Shown: positions 1-12,196, numbered from the stretch's first letter. The stretch is 64,000 nt of DNA from Berberis thunbergii (GCA_003290165.1 QNQO01000457.1:682001-746000); one strand, 5' to 3'. Notes: a model not told the origin generated them from the letters alone. Program-made: numbers and translations.

Positions 1-2331
1 ATAGTATGGTCCATCAACTCTAAACTATCAAAATTAAAAACTCAGTCAAATTATCCCTTTGCATATGGCTACTGGAAAAAGTACATTGTGACATAATCCT
101 GGTCGACCAAACAACTCCCAGAACATGTCTATGAATACTCGACTTCCTCATTTGCTCAAAATAACTTGGATGTTTTTGAGAAACTTTAGAAAGCAATTTG
201 AGAGTCCTTCCAGAAGAAAGTTTGCTCTCAATGTTCAAGAGACATCTTTCCAACTTTTATCATCTTCTTGAGTGAGCTTTAAAATAAAAGAGAGTTCTAA
301 GGATTTGAATGTGAGTTTAATTTAGACCAAACAACTATTTGTTTTAGATCTATAACTAGATAGATAGACAGACCAATTTCTTCTCGCCCCAAACTGTCGT
401 ACTTGTAAAGTTGAATTCTCGAAGACCTAATATTGACTTTTTTTTTTTACTTTACGAGGTTGTGGTCTTAGTTTTGAGAGAGAAGCTTTTGTTGGAGCAA
501 GCTTTGTACTTTAGCCCGTGGGAATACAGTTAGAAAAGCTCATGCATAGAGAAATAACTAATTAGGGCCAATCAAACCCTAGTTTAGGTGAAATTCATTA
601 TATCTTTGTCTCGTGTGGTACTACTGGCCTTTTACTTTCTCCTTACATACTTATTCATGGTTGTTCACATTATTGCTTAAGATCTAAGTTCTAATTGCAT
701 GTTTAGAGAAATTGAGGATTTTCAAAATTAATCGTACTCTCTTGCAATTAATCAAGACTTGGATTGAGTTTTTAAAGTATTTTCAAAACTACCCATTTCA
801 TCCCAACTATAAACGTAGAGTTGAATTCTATTCTTTATACTTTAGGGTTTCTTACCTACTAGCTAGTGATTTCATCCTTAACCAGATTCTTTGAATTGTT
901 TTATTGGTATGATATAAAGAAAAATCAAACAAATACAATGGCAGGAAACTGTAGTCAATTCTTTGAGAGTTGCAACACCGTTCCCAGTCTTCAGGCGACA
1001 ATCCCACACACACACACACACGCACACACCCATTCTAATCTTGCTCATAAGATTTTAACATATTTCAACTTTGCTTTCCGCTGATCTGTTTGAGCTGAAA
1101 ATTTGAGCAACCATGCAAATTAATGACATAAATAATTTGTTTATGTTTGAGTTCAATTCACCAAACAATCATCGAGATAGTTGGTAAATTCAGCCTTTTT
1201 GTTGCTCCGATAAAGCTGATTTTTTTAAGGAACGTGTAGATTGATGTCAAAGATACAGTAACCTCTTTATAATAGTACTCTATATGAAACTAACCACCAA
1301 TTGGCTGTAAAAAAATTGATTCCAAATTGGACTAAAACAAATAGTAATAACCTCCGAATTTTAATAATTACAATCTTTTTACGTCTTGCAACTTGCCTCC
1401 ACCTAGTAATAATTGTCAACAAGAGCGAAAATATGCAATGCAACTAGAAATGTTTAAAAGATGAAATAAAGGCTTATAAGCGTCTCAGACAATGATTTAT
1501 TCTTTAGAGTTGTTGCCACATATTTGAGCTTTGGGATAAATAATACTTGTCAACAAGGACACCTTGCTATTGTAGCAAAACTGTTATACCTTATCAAACA
1601 TGTTTACAACTTCCTAGCTACTACATACACTAGCTATTTGAGATTAGACGTCTCTCATTTGTCAATGTATATTTCTTAAGAATTAACATGATCCACTATT
1701 AATGCAGTACTTTGTATCCATACAACTTTCAATAATGCCAATCAAGTAAAAAAAATAACTTTCGTAACTACATATCTATTTAGTAATAACCTCATTATAG
1801 TAATAAAATTTGTTTGGTCCAACATTATAATACATAGAGGATGTATTCTATTGTCTTAAAGTTCTAGTTCAATTTGAAAAACTCCTATTGAGATATGTGT
1901 CATGCATGTGAGAATGAATCCATATGTTTGTGTGCAAGCACCATAGGTTGATTAGGTTTCAAATGCCAAAAAATTAGCCTCTGAATTTGGATGTTAGTTA
2001 GAGAAAATGTTGAAAAAATATATTTCTCACTGACAACTAAATACAATGGTTGTCGATGGGGCCGTTAAAGGGGAAAATAGGAGTAAAAACCTAAAATTGG
2101 GGATTTTGGTGGAAAGTTTTATGAGTCGTATGCTCCTAGAGTATAAAACACTATATATGACCTATTTGGTATGACGGATTTTGAACCCTAGATATACTTT
2201 GATGATGCTACAAGTTATTTGATTAGAGTCAAGAGAATACTGAATTAAATAATTAAATAACAAAAACTTTTCCAATATAATTATGGAGCTGGCCTGACAT
2301 TTTAGATAAATTGTGAACGCTCATAGGTGGT

Positions 2332-2369
<38 letters not shown>

Positions 2370-5115
2370 TGGTGAGAAGCTACGTTCTAATTGGGGTTAG
2401 AAGTTGTGAACGAGCTTCTGAGTGAACTATTTATTTTGCTTCTGAATCATGAGCTGCTAATTAGAAGTTGCAAGTTAAATGGTGCTTTTTTAGGTACTGA
2501 CTTGTTTTTTTTTAATTTTTAATTTTTTAATTTTTAAATTTTATTTATTATTATTTATTTATTTTTTACATTTTTGCCTACCATCACAACTCCCACCACC
2601 CACCATAATTTACCAATATTAACTCCCATTTCTACCTGTTTTTATCCCTCAAATACCATTGAGATCATTTTTTACCACTACTAAAAACCACCCTATATCC
2701 CTATTAGTTCCTCATACAATCTTCAATAGAGAGGAAGAGGAAGAGGAAGAGGAGAGGGGAGGCCAAGGAGGTTGGCGGTGGCATTGCTCCATGATAAAGA
2801 GGGGATGGTTGGTAGAGGAAAGGGTAGTATCGTTACAAATTTATTGTGAGGTTATTATTAGAATTAATTTTCATTAAGCACTCAATGCTAAGTGATCAGC
2901 ACCCCCATGGTGCTTACTCCAATCAGAACTTCAACTTTTGATCATAACTAAAAAAATAAAGACTCTTTTTAAAATGTCCCAATTCTTATTAAGACTTCTG
3001 AGTTTATCCAGAACAAAAGGCAAACACCCTCATAGCGTATGCGGAAGCTCTGGTAGGAGCTAGGCAAACAAGATCATGACCTTGTTGCTATATTGTCATA
3101 GGCTTATGGCAATGGATGATGTTTGCCACTACAATACAATACAATACTGGTCCCTTTTTTTGTTTCGAAGTATTCTCAATTTTCCACTTACAAACATCAC
3201 TCCCCATATTTAATAATTTATCAAAAAAATATAATGGGGAAAGTATTTAAGAATATTGGAAAGTACAAGAGCCAAAACCTCGTCTCAAATAAGAAGCAAA
3301 ATACAATTTCAAATAAGAAGCAAAATACAATTATCTAACTAGTGCATCCATGCATGCCTTTGCATAGCTATCTCGGATGAGAATACATTCCAACCTACAA
3401 ATCAAGGAATCTACATAGTATACCAATAAAACAATTAAAAAAAAATCCTTTATTAGGAAATCGAGATTTTGCAATCAAGATGATTGGCACGATTTAAGAA
3501 TGTTTATCATAAACTATTGAATTGGGGTTTTATATATATATAAACACTTCAAAATGAATGCATGTGGGAGCAGTGAAAAACATATAAATCTTATTGAAGA
3601 CTTGGTTAGAAAGGCTGCAATGCCATGCCATTGTTGCTTTATGAAAGGGGGGCAACATGTAAGAAAAAGTGGTTTGGGTTGATACTTACGAGACAAAATC
3701 ATTAATCGGAAAAAGAAAAAGATATAACTTAGCTAAACATTACTTAATAATGCAAAATACATGTATAATCCAAATTCAATGCCAAAGTAGGTAAAGTTGA
3801 ACCAAATCACAACATTTCTACAAATATATGCCAGGATTCTTTATCAAAATAAATAAAATACCACATGCTCTATGATATGGGTTATTGTAATTCACCTTAG
3901 CACCAAATTTACTGATAAGCAAATCAAAAATTTTCTTTTATATTAAGTTTGTATGTGTATTTTATTTTATTTTAATATGGGATAAACAATACTAAATCAA
4001 GACAATATCCTATGTATATTCTCAATTGCTATGTACTTAATGTTTAGATGAAGGGAAAATAAAGGGAAAAAGTTGTTGTAGACGAATGTAGCTTGAAATC
4101 TACTAAAGGGTAAAGGGAGAAGTGATGATGATAGCTCGTGAATGAGTGACTGAATGAAAGGAAATCATCAATCTATGTGTTGCCATCTCTGCAAGCGCTT
4201 TTTCTAAATGGCAAGGAAACACGTGCAGAAACGTCTCGAAGGGGATGAAAGGTTGCACCCACCCCCTCTCTCGCCCATTTCCTCACCGCCTAGAAGGGCT
4301 CCTCTTACAAGTGATCAAGGTTGTTGTTTCAAAATTCATGTCAAGTTGTTTTGTAAAAACAAAGCAACTTACTTTTAATGCTACCTAAACATAACCACAA
4401 TATATACAGGAGGATCCTTCCATTCTCTTTATATCTCATTGACATGATTTTGGTCTGAAGTGAGTTTGATCTCACAATTCATACACAACTCAATGTCAAG
4501 TGCTTGTTAATTAACTGACCAAAATGGATAATTAAGACATTTATGGGTTTATTTGGATTCGTAATGAGGTTTTTCAATTATTTGTAATTTCACTAAAACT
4601 TGAGGTTGTTATAAAGTTTCACTTTTTAATGGATACTTTTTTTTCTTTCTCATTGGGTTTATTTATTTATTTATTTAATGTTGTGACGTTGTCCAATGCG
4701 ACTATGTTATATTAATAGTCTAACACCTTGTCGTTGCAATTGATTATCCCACATATCAAAAAAAAAAAAAACCCAAAGGGAGCAGTGACGGAGCCAAAAT
4801 TTTTGTTGAAGGGGGACGGAGTGATGTCATAATTAATTAAATATAATCTAAAACTTAGTTACTTTAACATGAATTTTTTTTTAAATATAGCAAAAATGGG
4901 AGTACAACAAAGACAGTCATTGAAGATGATTACTACAATATTTATTGAAGATTATTACTACTTTTAGAAACACAACACAAGAGAAGAGTTTGAATAGTTG
5001 ATTACTACTACATAAAAAAAAGGAGGAAGATATTGGGTTGCTTACGATTTTTTTGTGGAGATGACCAACACAGTGACTAATAATGGCACCTGGTACCTAG
5101 AAGAAGAATAAGGTG
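1..5115. other. gene-poor AT-rich intergenic DNA
   Basis: I recognise no coding gene here. The open frames are short and show no family motif. Visible simple structure: a CA-rich microsatellite near 1003-1030, a 34-base T run at 2333-2366, an AT-rich stretch at 2500-2570 and a GAGGAA-rich purine tract near 2730-2765. Around 4784 the bases CAGTGACGGAGCC resemble the end of a common plant DNA transposon, but I find no partner end. Confidence 0.6.
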
Positions 5116-5123
5116 GTTAAGAT

Positions 5124-5280
5124 TAGGAGTGGGCACGGGACGGGATGGGACGAGATATGCTCATCCCTATCCCATCCCGTTCATACGGGATCGAGACGGG
5201 ACGGGATGGGAAAAACCTCATCCCAACCTCGTCCCATCCCAAACGGGTTCGGGACGGGACGGGACGGGATCAGCGGGAAG
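5124..5280. repeat. left subterminal GGGACGGGAT repeat block of the hAT element
   Basis: Degenerate direct and inverted copies of CGGGACGGGATGGG. The same motifs recur inverted at 6436-6594, so the two ends could fold into a long stem. Subterminal motif clusters are the usual transposase-binding zones of hAT elements; that role is inferred here. Confidence 0.7.
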
Positions 5281-5813
5281 CCTGGACTGCTGGAAAATAT
5301 TAATAATTAATTCTTAAATACACACACACACATGTATGTATTTTTTTTTTCTCTCTCTCTAGTTGATGACATTACTGCTTAATTGGCTCATATGAAGCGT
5401 GACCAAGAACATTAGGATGTCATACATACTGATAAGAGTTGGCAAATTACTTGAGATGGGTAATTCATTAGTTGGATCAGGTTTCTTTTTGAGTTTCATC
5501 ATGAATGACCTAAGGATACTAACTAGATGAATTGCACTTCACAAGGTTTTATTCACAACAGGTGTGACCAGAAAGCCTTACTAATATGTGCAAATTTTCT
5601 CCTACAGTTCTAAACCAGACGAATCCAATAATCAAACTAATGAACAGCTATGTAATCAATTTCTAAGTCATGATTAAAATGTTTTAATACATCTCACTAA
5701 GTGCTCATAGAATTATTATTTTTTTCCTAATTTTATTTTGCAATGAAGTTCACAATCTCTTTTATAAAGGATTTGAGTTTATATTGACCGAAACTTCTCT
5801 TCTTTTTTTTCAG

Positions 5814-6049
5814 CCAGCGATTGCAATTGTTTTAGGCTTTATTGGCTGTAAAACGATTTCTGATTTTTTTGGTGGGTATTTTCCAATTAAAAGCCGTGTC
5901 ATTTTTTTTATTCATATATTCAAGTAGGATACTTACAATGTTGCATTCTTCTTGCAGGATACCATGTATCAACTGAGGTGTCTTTGGGTTTTGTTGCAAG
6001 TAGTTTAAGTGGAGGGGTGCTGTTGAGTCTCATGAAAAAGTCCGAATGA
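5814..6049 (+). pseudogene. captured TerC-like gene 3' exons (two exons, one intron)
   Basis: Exon 5814-5871 follows a polypyrimidine tract and CAG, and encodes PAIAIVLGFIGCKTISDFF. A GT-AG intron (5872-5957) ends TTCTTGCAG. Exon 5958-6049 continues YHVSTEVSLGFVASSLSGG, then VLLSLMKKSE and a stop. The split glycine codon joins in frame across the intron. The peptide matches my memory of the C-terminus of plant chloroplast TerC integral membrane proteins (thylakoid biogenesis; final membrane helices and a short KKS tail). A weaker match to an earlier exon may begin near 5562 (VTRKPY, then a stop). The fragment has no promoter or start codon of its own, so it is a transduplicated piece. The intron shows capture was from genomic DNA. 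A BLASTP hit to TerC C-termini would confirm it. Confidence 0.72.
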
Positions 6050-6985
6050 TAGAGCTAAGAAGCAAAAAAGAGAAGGTAAAGAATTTTGTTCTCTTTTCCT
6101 CTCAGGCATTTTCCTTTTCACTCTTTAAAATTGATGCCAAACTTTTTAAGGGCATTAACTTAAGCATCATGATAGACTTTTGTATAGAAACTGAGTTTAA
6201 GTATATTGAATGCAGAGATTAGACAACGATGGCTTCGTGCACCTAAGATGTTGCTGATGTTCAATATGACCAAATGATCACACAGTATTAGTTGATTTTC
6301 CCTTTTCCAAGGAGCGAATTCTTGATCCAATAAATAATGGGTCTTGAGTCTTGAATTAAATATTAATAATACATACATGTGTGTGTGTGTATTTTTAAGA
6401 ATTAAAAATATTAATAATTAATATTAAAAAATTAGTTCGGGACGGGACGGGATTGGCGGGATTGAAAATCTTCATCCCATCCCATCCCATTCTAGATCGG
6501 GACGGGACGGGATCGGGATGAAATTATTCAATCCCATTAAGACCCGGAAAAATCGGGACGGGAACGGGATCGCGGGATGGGATGCCCACCCCTAGTTAAG
6601 ATCCTACTGAATCTTGTGAAGATGAGCTCAAATAACTCAATAGTTATAAATCTTTGAAGATGATGAAATATAGAGGTTTCCCTCATCTTATCCAATCAAT
6701 AGAGTGTGAAGAAGAAACTGTGAATTTTGGTTTCTTTGTGAAATTTGAGGGATTTAATAATAAATTGTCAATTTAAAATTTAATGTAAAAACCGGCAATG
6801 ACATTGATTTTTAATGGGATGAAGGCTCATAAACAGGAAATGTTTTGCAGATTGAGGTCCTACACTGGAGTACTTGTAAAATGCTCATAACTCTGCAAGG
6901 ATGATTTAATATACCATTCAACTAAGTAATTGAATTACGAACTTACCACTAGTCTATACCATTCAACTAAGCAATTGAATTAAGA

Positions 6986-7069
6986 AATTAAGAATTAAGA
7001 ATTAAGAATTAAGAATTAAGAATTAAGAATTAAGAATTAAGAATTAAGAATTAAGAATTAAGAATTAAG
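6986..7069. repeat. heptanucleotide tandem repeat (AATTAAG)n
   Basis: About twelve nearly perfect copies of AATTAAG. Two copies of a CTATACCATTCAACTAAG-like segment lie just upstream (about 6912 and 6954), so the site has expanded at two scales. Confidence 0.9.
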
Positions 7070-7285
7070 TAATTGAATTTATAATTTCTGAATTCTTTAA
7101 CAAGTCTATACCATTGCTTGTAGAAAGTACAAAAATGGAGATAGGAGAAAGAAAAGAAGAGATTCGATTTGACCACCGAAAATCAGTGTATCCAATGATT
7201 CTAAATGATGAAAGAACGGCCGGCCGGCCCCATGCATAAAGAAGAGCCAAGCATGACCTTTTTGGGACTCTTCCTTCCTTGAAAT

Positions 7286-7938
7286 TGTGAGACCCTTGTG
7301 TGGGCGGACTTGAGGGGGAGGGTGAGGGTGAGGGTTGGAGCCCAATAGGCCCAACAGGCCCGTGGATCCCAAGAGGAGTTGGGCGAGCTACCAAGGGGAA
7401 ACATAGTCCCACATCGCCTGGGTAGGGGAGGTTGATGATCTTTATATGTGCAGGGTCATCTCCTCATTGTACAGAGGCCTTTTAAAGCCGTGCGGGCCGG
7501 ATGGTAGCCCAAAGCGGACAGTATCTGTACAGTGCGGGAGGCGGGTCGTCACAGTTTGGTATCAGAGCCTGACCCAGCCGGAAGTGTGCCACGTGGAGGT
7601 GGGCCCTCGGGCAACGTGGACGTTGTGCCTGTGTGGCCAACGAGGACGTTGGGCCTTAAGGGGGGTGGATTGTGAGACCCTTGTGTGGGCGGACTTGAGG
7701 GGGAGGGTGAGGGTGAGGGTTGGAGCCCAATAGGCCCAACAGGCCCGTGGATCCCAAGAGGAGTTGGGCGAGCTACCAAGGGGAAACATAGTCCCACATC
7801 GCCTGGGTAGGGGAGGTTGATGATCTTTATATGTGCAGGGTCATCTCCTCATTGTACAGAGGCCTTTTAAAGCCGTGCGAACCGGATGATAGCCCAAAGC
7901 GGACAGTATCTGTACAGTGCGGGAGGCGGATCGTCACA
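7286..7938 (+). mobile_element. TRIM-1, terminal-repeat retrotransposon in miniature
   Basis: Two near-identical 268-bp LTRs (7286-7553 and 7671-7938) begin TGTGAGACCC and end TCGTCACA. They flank a 117-bp internal region, and the element has a 5-bp TSD GAAAT (7281-7285 and 7939-7943). The internal part starts with a primer-binding site matching initiator tRNA-Met (TGGTATCAGAGC) and ends with the purine tract AAGGGGGGTGGA. No protein can be encoded, so it depends on enzymes from other LTR elements. The LTR ORFs on both strands are shadows of this repeat. Confidence 0.95.
7557..7568 (+). promoter_or_regulatory. primer-binding site of TRIM-1 (initiator tRNA-Met)
   Basis: TGGTATCAGAGC, complementary to the 3' end of plant initiator tRNA-Met, three bases after the 5' LTR. 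Confidence 0.93.
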
Positions 7939-7943
7939 GAAAT

Positions 7944-8488
7944 CCTGAACAAAAAGGAGAGAAATGCATCAAAATGTTTTCTGTAGATCACATCAGCAAG
8001 CTCTCTGATGTGAATCAGGATAGCCTTAAACAGATTTGGTTGTTTCTTTGTTAACGGTAAACTAGTTTAATGAAGTAGAAGAAGAAGAAGAAAAAAAAAG
8101 CTTTACAAAAGAGTGAGCACTAGAAAGGGTTAATTCAACAAGCTATACCACTTTGAATTCTTGCAGAGTACTACTACAAATTTAAAACTTAGATTGAAAG
8201 CAAAGGGAAATTCCACTTAAATATTAGACCCCCAATATGAAAAGAAGAGAATGTATGATGTAATGAGTGCAGAAGTGTGCGTGGTTGGTTTAGAAGAATT
8301 TCAGTACCATCAAAACGTGTTACCTGCATAATGGTTTCTCTCAATGTATGTGTTTTGGGTGCGTGTGACAATGGAGTCCAACAAAAAAGACTTCTACTCG
8401 CAGTCTGATGCAATTTGAGAAAATTAAACTGCAATTCAAAATTGGAGGAGGGTTAGTTATTAATTAGCAAGACCAACAAATAGCTTTA
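7944..8488. other. intergenic spacer between TRIM-1 and the first MITE
   Basis: AT-rich DNA. A minus-strand frame at 8189-8434 has no recognisable domain. Nothing else can be supported. Confidence 0.5.
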
Positions 8489-8789
8489 GAGTGTGTTTGG
8501 TTGCATGAAATTCTATGTCATGAAAATTTATGAGGGGACCTCTACATTTTAGACTAAAATTGATATATCACTCGATATTCATCATTTGATTTTGTGATCA
8601 ATGGTGGGAATGAAAGTTCCATGAACATGAAAATCACATGCCTTGGGGGATCAATGAGTGAGATTCTGATGTTCATGAGACTTTCATTCTCACCATTGAT
8701 AACAAAATCAAATGGTGGATTTAACCTAAAATGTAGGGGTCCCCTCATGAATTCTCATGGCATAGGATTCCATGCAACCAAACACACCC
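8489..8789. mobile_element. Tourist-like MITE (PIF/Harbinger type), copy 1
   Basis: 301 bp, beginning GAGTGTGTTTGGTTGCATG and ending with its near-perfect complement. A 3-bp TSD TTA sits at 8486-8488 and 8790-8792. Most of the length is inverted repeat, so the single strand would fold into a long hairpin; the overlapping ORFs on both strands arise from this symmetry. A 3-bp TTA/TAA duplication with GGGTGTGTTTGG ends is typical of Tourist-like MITEs. Confidence 0.9.
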
Positions 8790-8819
8790 TTAAATGCTTA
8801 ACTGCACCCTACCACACAG

Positions 8820-8900
8820 AGCATGAAGAGGGAGCGGTAGTGTCAGAGTGCTTGGGAGTGAGGGAGGCCCCCACCGCCCTCCCTCGCTCCCTAGAATTTT
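8820..8900. repeat. short GC-rich inverted repeat
   Basis: GGGAGTGAGGGAGG near 8855 pairs with CCTCCCTCGCTCCC near 8879-8892. The end CTCCCTAG also closes the element at 32319-33363, so this may be a small relative or an end fragment. Confidence 0.45.
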
Positions 8901-9932
8901 ATGTTCAAAGTGTCTTCTAAGATCGAGCCTTTATTTATGTAACATTTTTTTTAAAGGTTTTCTTATAATTTAAAATATTAACTTGAGTTTCATAAATTTA
9001 TAATTTTTAATATTAAATCAACACAATTATTATTAAGTAGTAAAGATTAATTATATTCATAAGAAAATAGTTAGTTTTTAACTTGATTAATATAATTCTC
9101 AATATGAAAACTGAAAAACTATCACATGAACCATTTTAATAAGATACAATAAACATTATTACCCAAACTACCAACTGTTTCACATTAAAAAAAAAAAAAA
9201 CCATTCTAGAATCTAGTTTATGCCTAAGCAAAGAAGAAATGGTGTTGAAAAACATCTCTTGGACCTTTGGGCTTATGCTAAAACCCAAATATGCTTTTGA
9301 TAAGCCCTCTGCCCTCCCAAAGTTTCTCACTTTTTACATTTTTGAGCTTTCCTTTCCTTTAACCAGAGTCCTTGATTTGATAATGTTCTATCTTCTAAGT
9401 TTGACAGGTTGTCTAATCATACTCATTACTAGAACTCATTTGAGTCAGTCAACTTTTCTAATTTAATGGAGAGGAAAAATATTATTGAATTTTTGCTGAA
9501 TATTTAACTTGACATCACTAGGTGAGCTTAATTATCGCTGATAAATGGCTTTTTAGGGAAAAAAAGAAGAAGCAGAAGCTTCATTTCATAAGTTGATGCT
9601 AAAGCAATGATTATGTCTAGAGAAGTAGAAAACCATGCAGGCCACTTTCTTGACCAAATGGATGTCAAGTCAATACTCAATACAGAGAGTTGGCAAGTGG
9701 TGACCACAGACCAAACCACTCTTCTTCATGTGGAGGCCTACCTAAAAGGACATGGACATGGACATCGACATCGACATGGAAGACCAAGAATGTTTCTACT
9801 TTCTATTGATTGTGTGGTGTATGTGTCTGGCCTGGCATGCACGAGACATTATAATAGTGCATTTTTCTTTTTGAGCGGACGGTGGTGATGTTGTTGGCAC
9901 GAGGAGATTAAGGGAAGGCACTATGGAAGTAA
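8901..9932. other. intergenic DNA between the two MITEs
   Basis: AT-rich, with a short A run near 9190. The open frame at 9607-9888 (+) holds an HGHGHRHRHG stretch translated from a short GGACATGGACATCGACATC-like repeat and has no recognised domain. No gene is supported. Confidence 0.5.
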
Positions 9933-10249
9933 GGGTGTGTTTGGTTAAATGAAATCATATTTTACGAAAATTTATGAGGGGACCATTTACATCTAAGTCA
10001 ATTTAAGGTTCACTAACTATTCTATTATTAGATTTTATGATTAATAGAGGAAATGAAAGTCCCATAAACATGAGAATCACATGCCTTGGGGGACCAAATT
10101 GTGTGATTCTCATGTTCATAAGACTTTCATTTCCATGTTGATCACAAAATCTAATGGTCGATGATGAGTCCTACTTAAATTTAATCTTAAATGTAGAATT
10201 CTCCTCGTGGATTATCATGCAATAAGATTTCATCCAACTAAAAACACCC
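9933..10249. mobile_element. Tourist-like MITE, copy 2
   Basis: 317 bp beginning GGGTGTGTTTGGTTAAATG and ending with its diverged complement; TSD TAA at 9930-9932 and 10250-10252. It is the same family as the copy at 8489-8789, including the shared core around ATCACATGCCTTGGGGGA, but it is more diverged internally. Confidence 0.88.
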
Positions 10250-10686
10250 TAAATTTCTTATTACGTTGCAAAGTTTTTAGGAGCTTAACTTCAAGTCTTT
10301 TTATTTTAAACCCAACAAGCTAGTTAAAAATTTAGACAAACAACTTAATGCCACGACAATTAGATATTTGTAATTTTTCAATTATTATTGTAACTAAAAG
10401 TTTGTCAGATTGTTAAATTATTTAACAATTACTTGTAATTATATATTGAGATAATAAAACTGGTTGCAGATTTAAAAGGATTAAGATTCACAAATAACAT
10501 CACAAAAAATTGTTAAAATTTAACCAAATAACTACACATAAAAGTGTTAGAATTATTTTTAAATAAAAGGGTGAATGCTTGGTGAGGATTGGATATGGGA
10601 AGCTTTAATCTCATATCAAGTAAACAACTAGGAACCACTTGGTTTATATACATAGACTTGAGTATAAGCTTTGATACACTAAAAGG

Positions 10687-11117
10687 TAGGGGTGGGCAAA
10701 AACCGATTTAAATTCGATTAATCGACCGAACCAATTTTCAAATTCGGTTCGGTAATATGAGTAGAAAGAAAATAATTTAAACCGAACCGATTATAAACGG
10801 TTCGAAATCGGTTTACAGTTTTGAACCGACCGATTTATAACGAATTGACCGATTAATTAGATATATACAAATAACTAAATAACAAGTAGGTGTCAATACT
10901 TGATTAGTGCAACAAATGCACTGCAGTACACCCTGTTGCACTGAATCACCCCATTCTCTCAAAGTTTTCAATTTTGGGCTAAAATTGGGTCTGTAAAAAA
11001 ATTGAACATGTTTTAATGAAAGTCTTTCAAATGCTTGAGCCTGAAATTTCGGCCCAATCGAACCGAACCGATCCAAAATTCGGTTCAACCGAATTCATCG
11101 GTTTACAAATACAAAAT
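10687..11117. mobile_element. one end of a hAT-like element rich in CGGTT motifs
   Basis: Begins TAGGGGTGGGCAAAAACC, the same outer consensus as the hAT element at 5124-6594. It is followed by AACCGA / TCGGTT motifs, dense near 10700-10860 and again near 11045-11110. No matching TGCCCACCCCTA end follows, so the element is truncated or has been interrupted where the tandem array starts. Confidence 0.6.
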
Positions 11118-11891
11118 TCGATCCAACAAGAATGGGCTAGGTCACACTTGTGTGCGCATGGGCGTTTTGATGGTGCACGCTGCATCGTCACTTGCGATCT
11201 GGGACGTCCATTTGATCGGTTAGGATATAGTCAACCAGGAGAGGTGCGATCTGGAGCGTCCATCTGCTCCAACAAGGAAGGGTTAGATGGGCTAGGTCAC
11301 ACTTGCGTGCGCATGGGCGTTTTGATGGTGCACGCCGCATCGTCGCTTGCGATTTGGGACGTCCATCTGATCGGTTAGGATGTAGTCAACCAGAAGAGGT
11401 GCGATCTGATCCAACAAGAATGGGCTAGGTCACACTTGCGCGCGCATGGGCGTTTTGAGGGCGCACGCTGCATCGTCGCTTGCGATCTGGGACGTCCATC
11501 TGATCGATTAGGATGTAGTCAATCAGGAGAGGTGCGATCTGGAGCGTCCATCTGATCCAACAAGGAAGGGTTGGATGGGCTAGGTTAAACTTGTGCGCGC
11601 ATGGGCGTTTTGATGGCGCATGCCACATCGTCGCTTGCGATTTGGGACGTCCATTTGATCGGTTAGGATGTAGTCAACCAGAAGAGGTGCGATCTGATCC
11701 AACAAGGAAGGGTTGGATGGGCTAGGTCACACTTGCGCGCGCATGGGCGTTTTGATGGCGCACGCACGTTGCATCATCACTTGCGATCTGGGACGTCCAT
11801 CTGATCGGTTAGGATGTAGTCAACCAGGAGAGGTGCGATCTGGAGCGTCCATTTGATCCAACAAGGAAGGGTTGGATGGTCACCTCGGGCA

Positions 11892-11900
11892 TATATAAAG
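11892..11900 (+). promoter_or_regulatory. TATA box, array copy 1
   Basis: TATATAAAG followed by CCCACTAAGTTGG, at the end of an array unit after GGATGGTCACCTCGGGC. Confidence 0.5.
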
Positions 11901-12187
11901 CCCACTAAGTTGGATAGCTGAGACGCTTTGATGACGCGTCCAGTTTTAGCCACGTGTCAAATGCATGTTTGTTAGGTTGCACACGAATGCACCATATGAG
12001 ATCCAACGGTTAGATCTAATGTTACATACGAATGCATGGGATCAGGGGCGATCCAACAGATGCATCTCATCACAGGGTGCGATCTGGGACGTCCATCTGA
12101 TCGGTTAGGATGTAGTCAACCAGGAGAGGTGCGATCTGGAGCGTCCATCTGATCCAACAAGGAAGGGTTGGATGGTCACCTCGGGCC

Positions 12188-12196
12188 TATATAAAG
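12188..12196 (+). promoter_or_regulatory. TATA box, array copy 2
   Basis: TATATAAAG followed by CCCACTAATTTGGGTCATTA. The sequence on both sides matches the copy at 12596, so the whole promoter-like block has been duplicated. Confidence 0.55.

Larger units (their letters stand above)
5124..6594 (+). mobile_element. hAT-type transposon carrying host gene exons (Pack-hAT)
   Basis: The element starts TAGGAGTGGGC and ends GCCCACCCCTA, which are inverted repeats with one mismatch. It is flanked by a perfect 8-bp direct repeat GTTAAGAT (5116-5123 and 6595-6602). An 8-bp duplication with TAGGGGTGGGC ends is typical of hAT elements. The outer 150 bp at each end are packed with GGGACGGGAT motifs and their complements. 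The centre is AT-rich and codes for no transposase, so movement would need an enzyme in trans. It does carry two spliced exons resembling a chloroplast TerC-like gene (separate entry). The short plus-strand frames near the left end are translations of the GGGACGGGAT repeats and are not genes. Confidence 0.88.

Noticed and set aside
4784..4830. CAGTGACGGAGCC as the end of a DNA transposon
   Set aside because: It resembles a known plant transposon end, but no partner end or target duplication was found in the next several kilobases.
5113..5317. Gly/Asp/Arg-rich ORFs at the left end of the hAT element
   Set aside because: They translate the GGGACGGGAT terminal repeats, in two frames at once.
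7065..7797. Several overlapping ORFs on both strands (about 60-115 codons)
   Set aside because: They are translations of the TRIM LTR and recur wherever the LTR does (also 15692-16783). No codon bias or domain.
9607..9888. Possible His-rich metal-binding protein
   Set aside because: The HGHGHRHRHG stretch comes from a short GACATG/GACATC tandem repeat, and the rest has no domain or conserved context.
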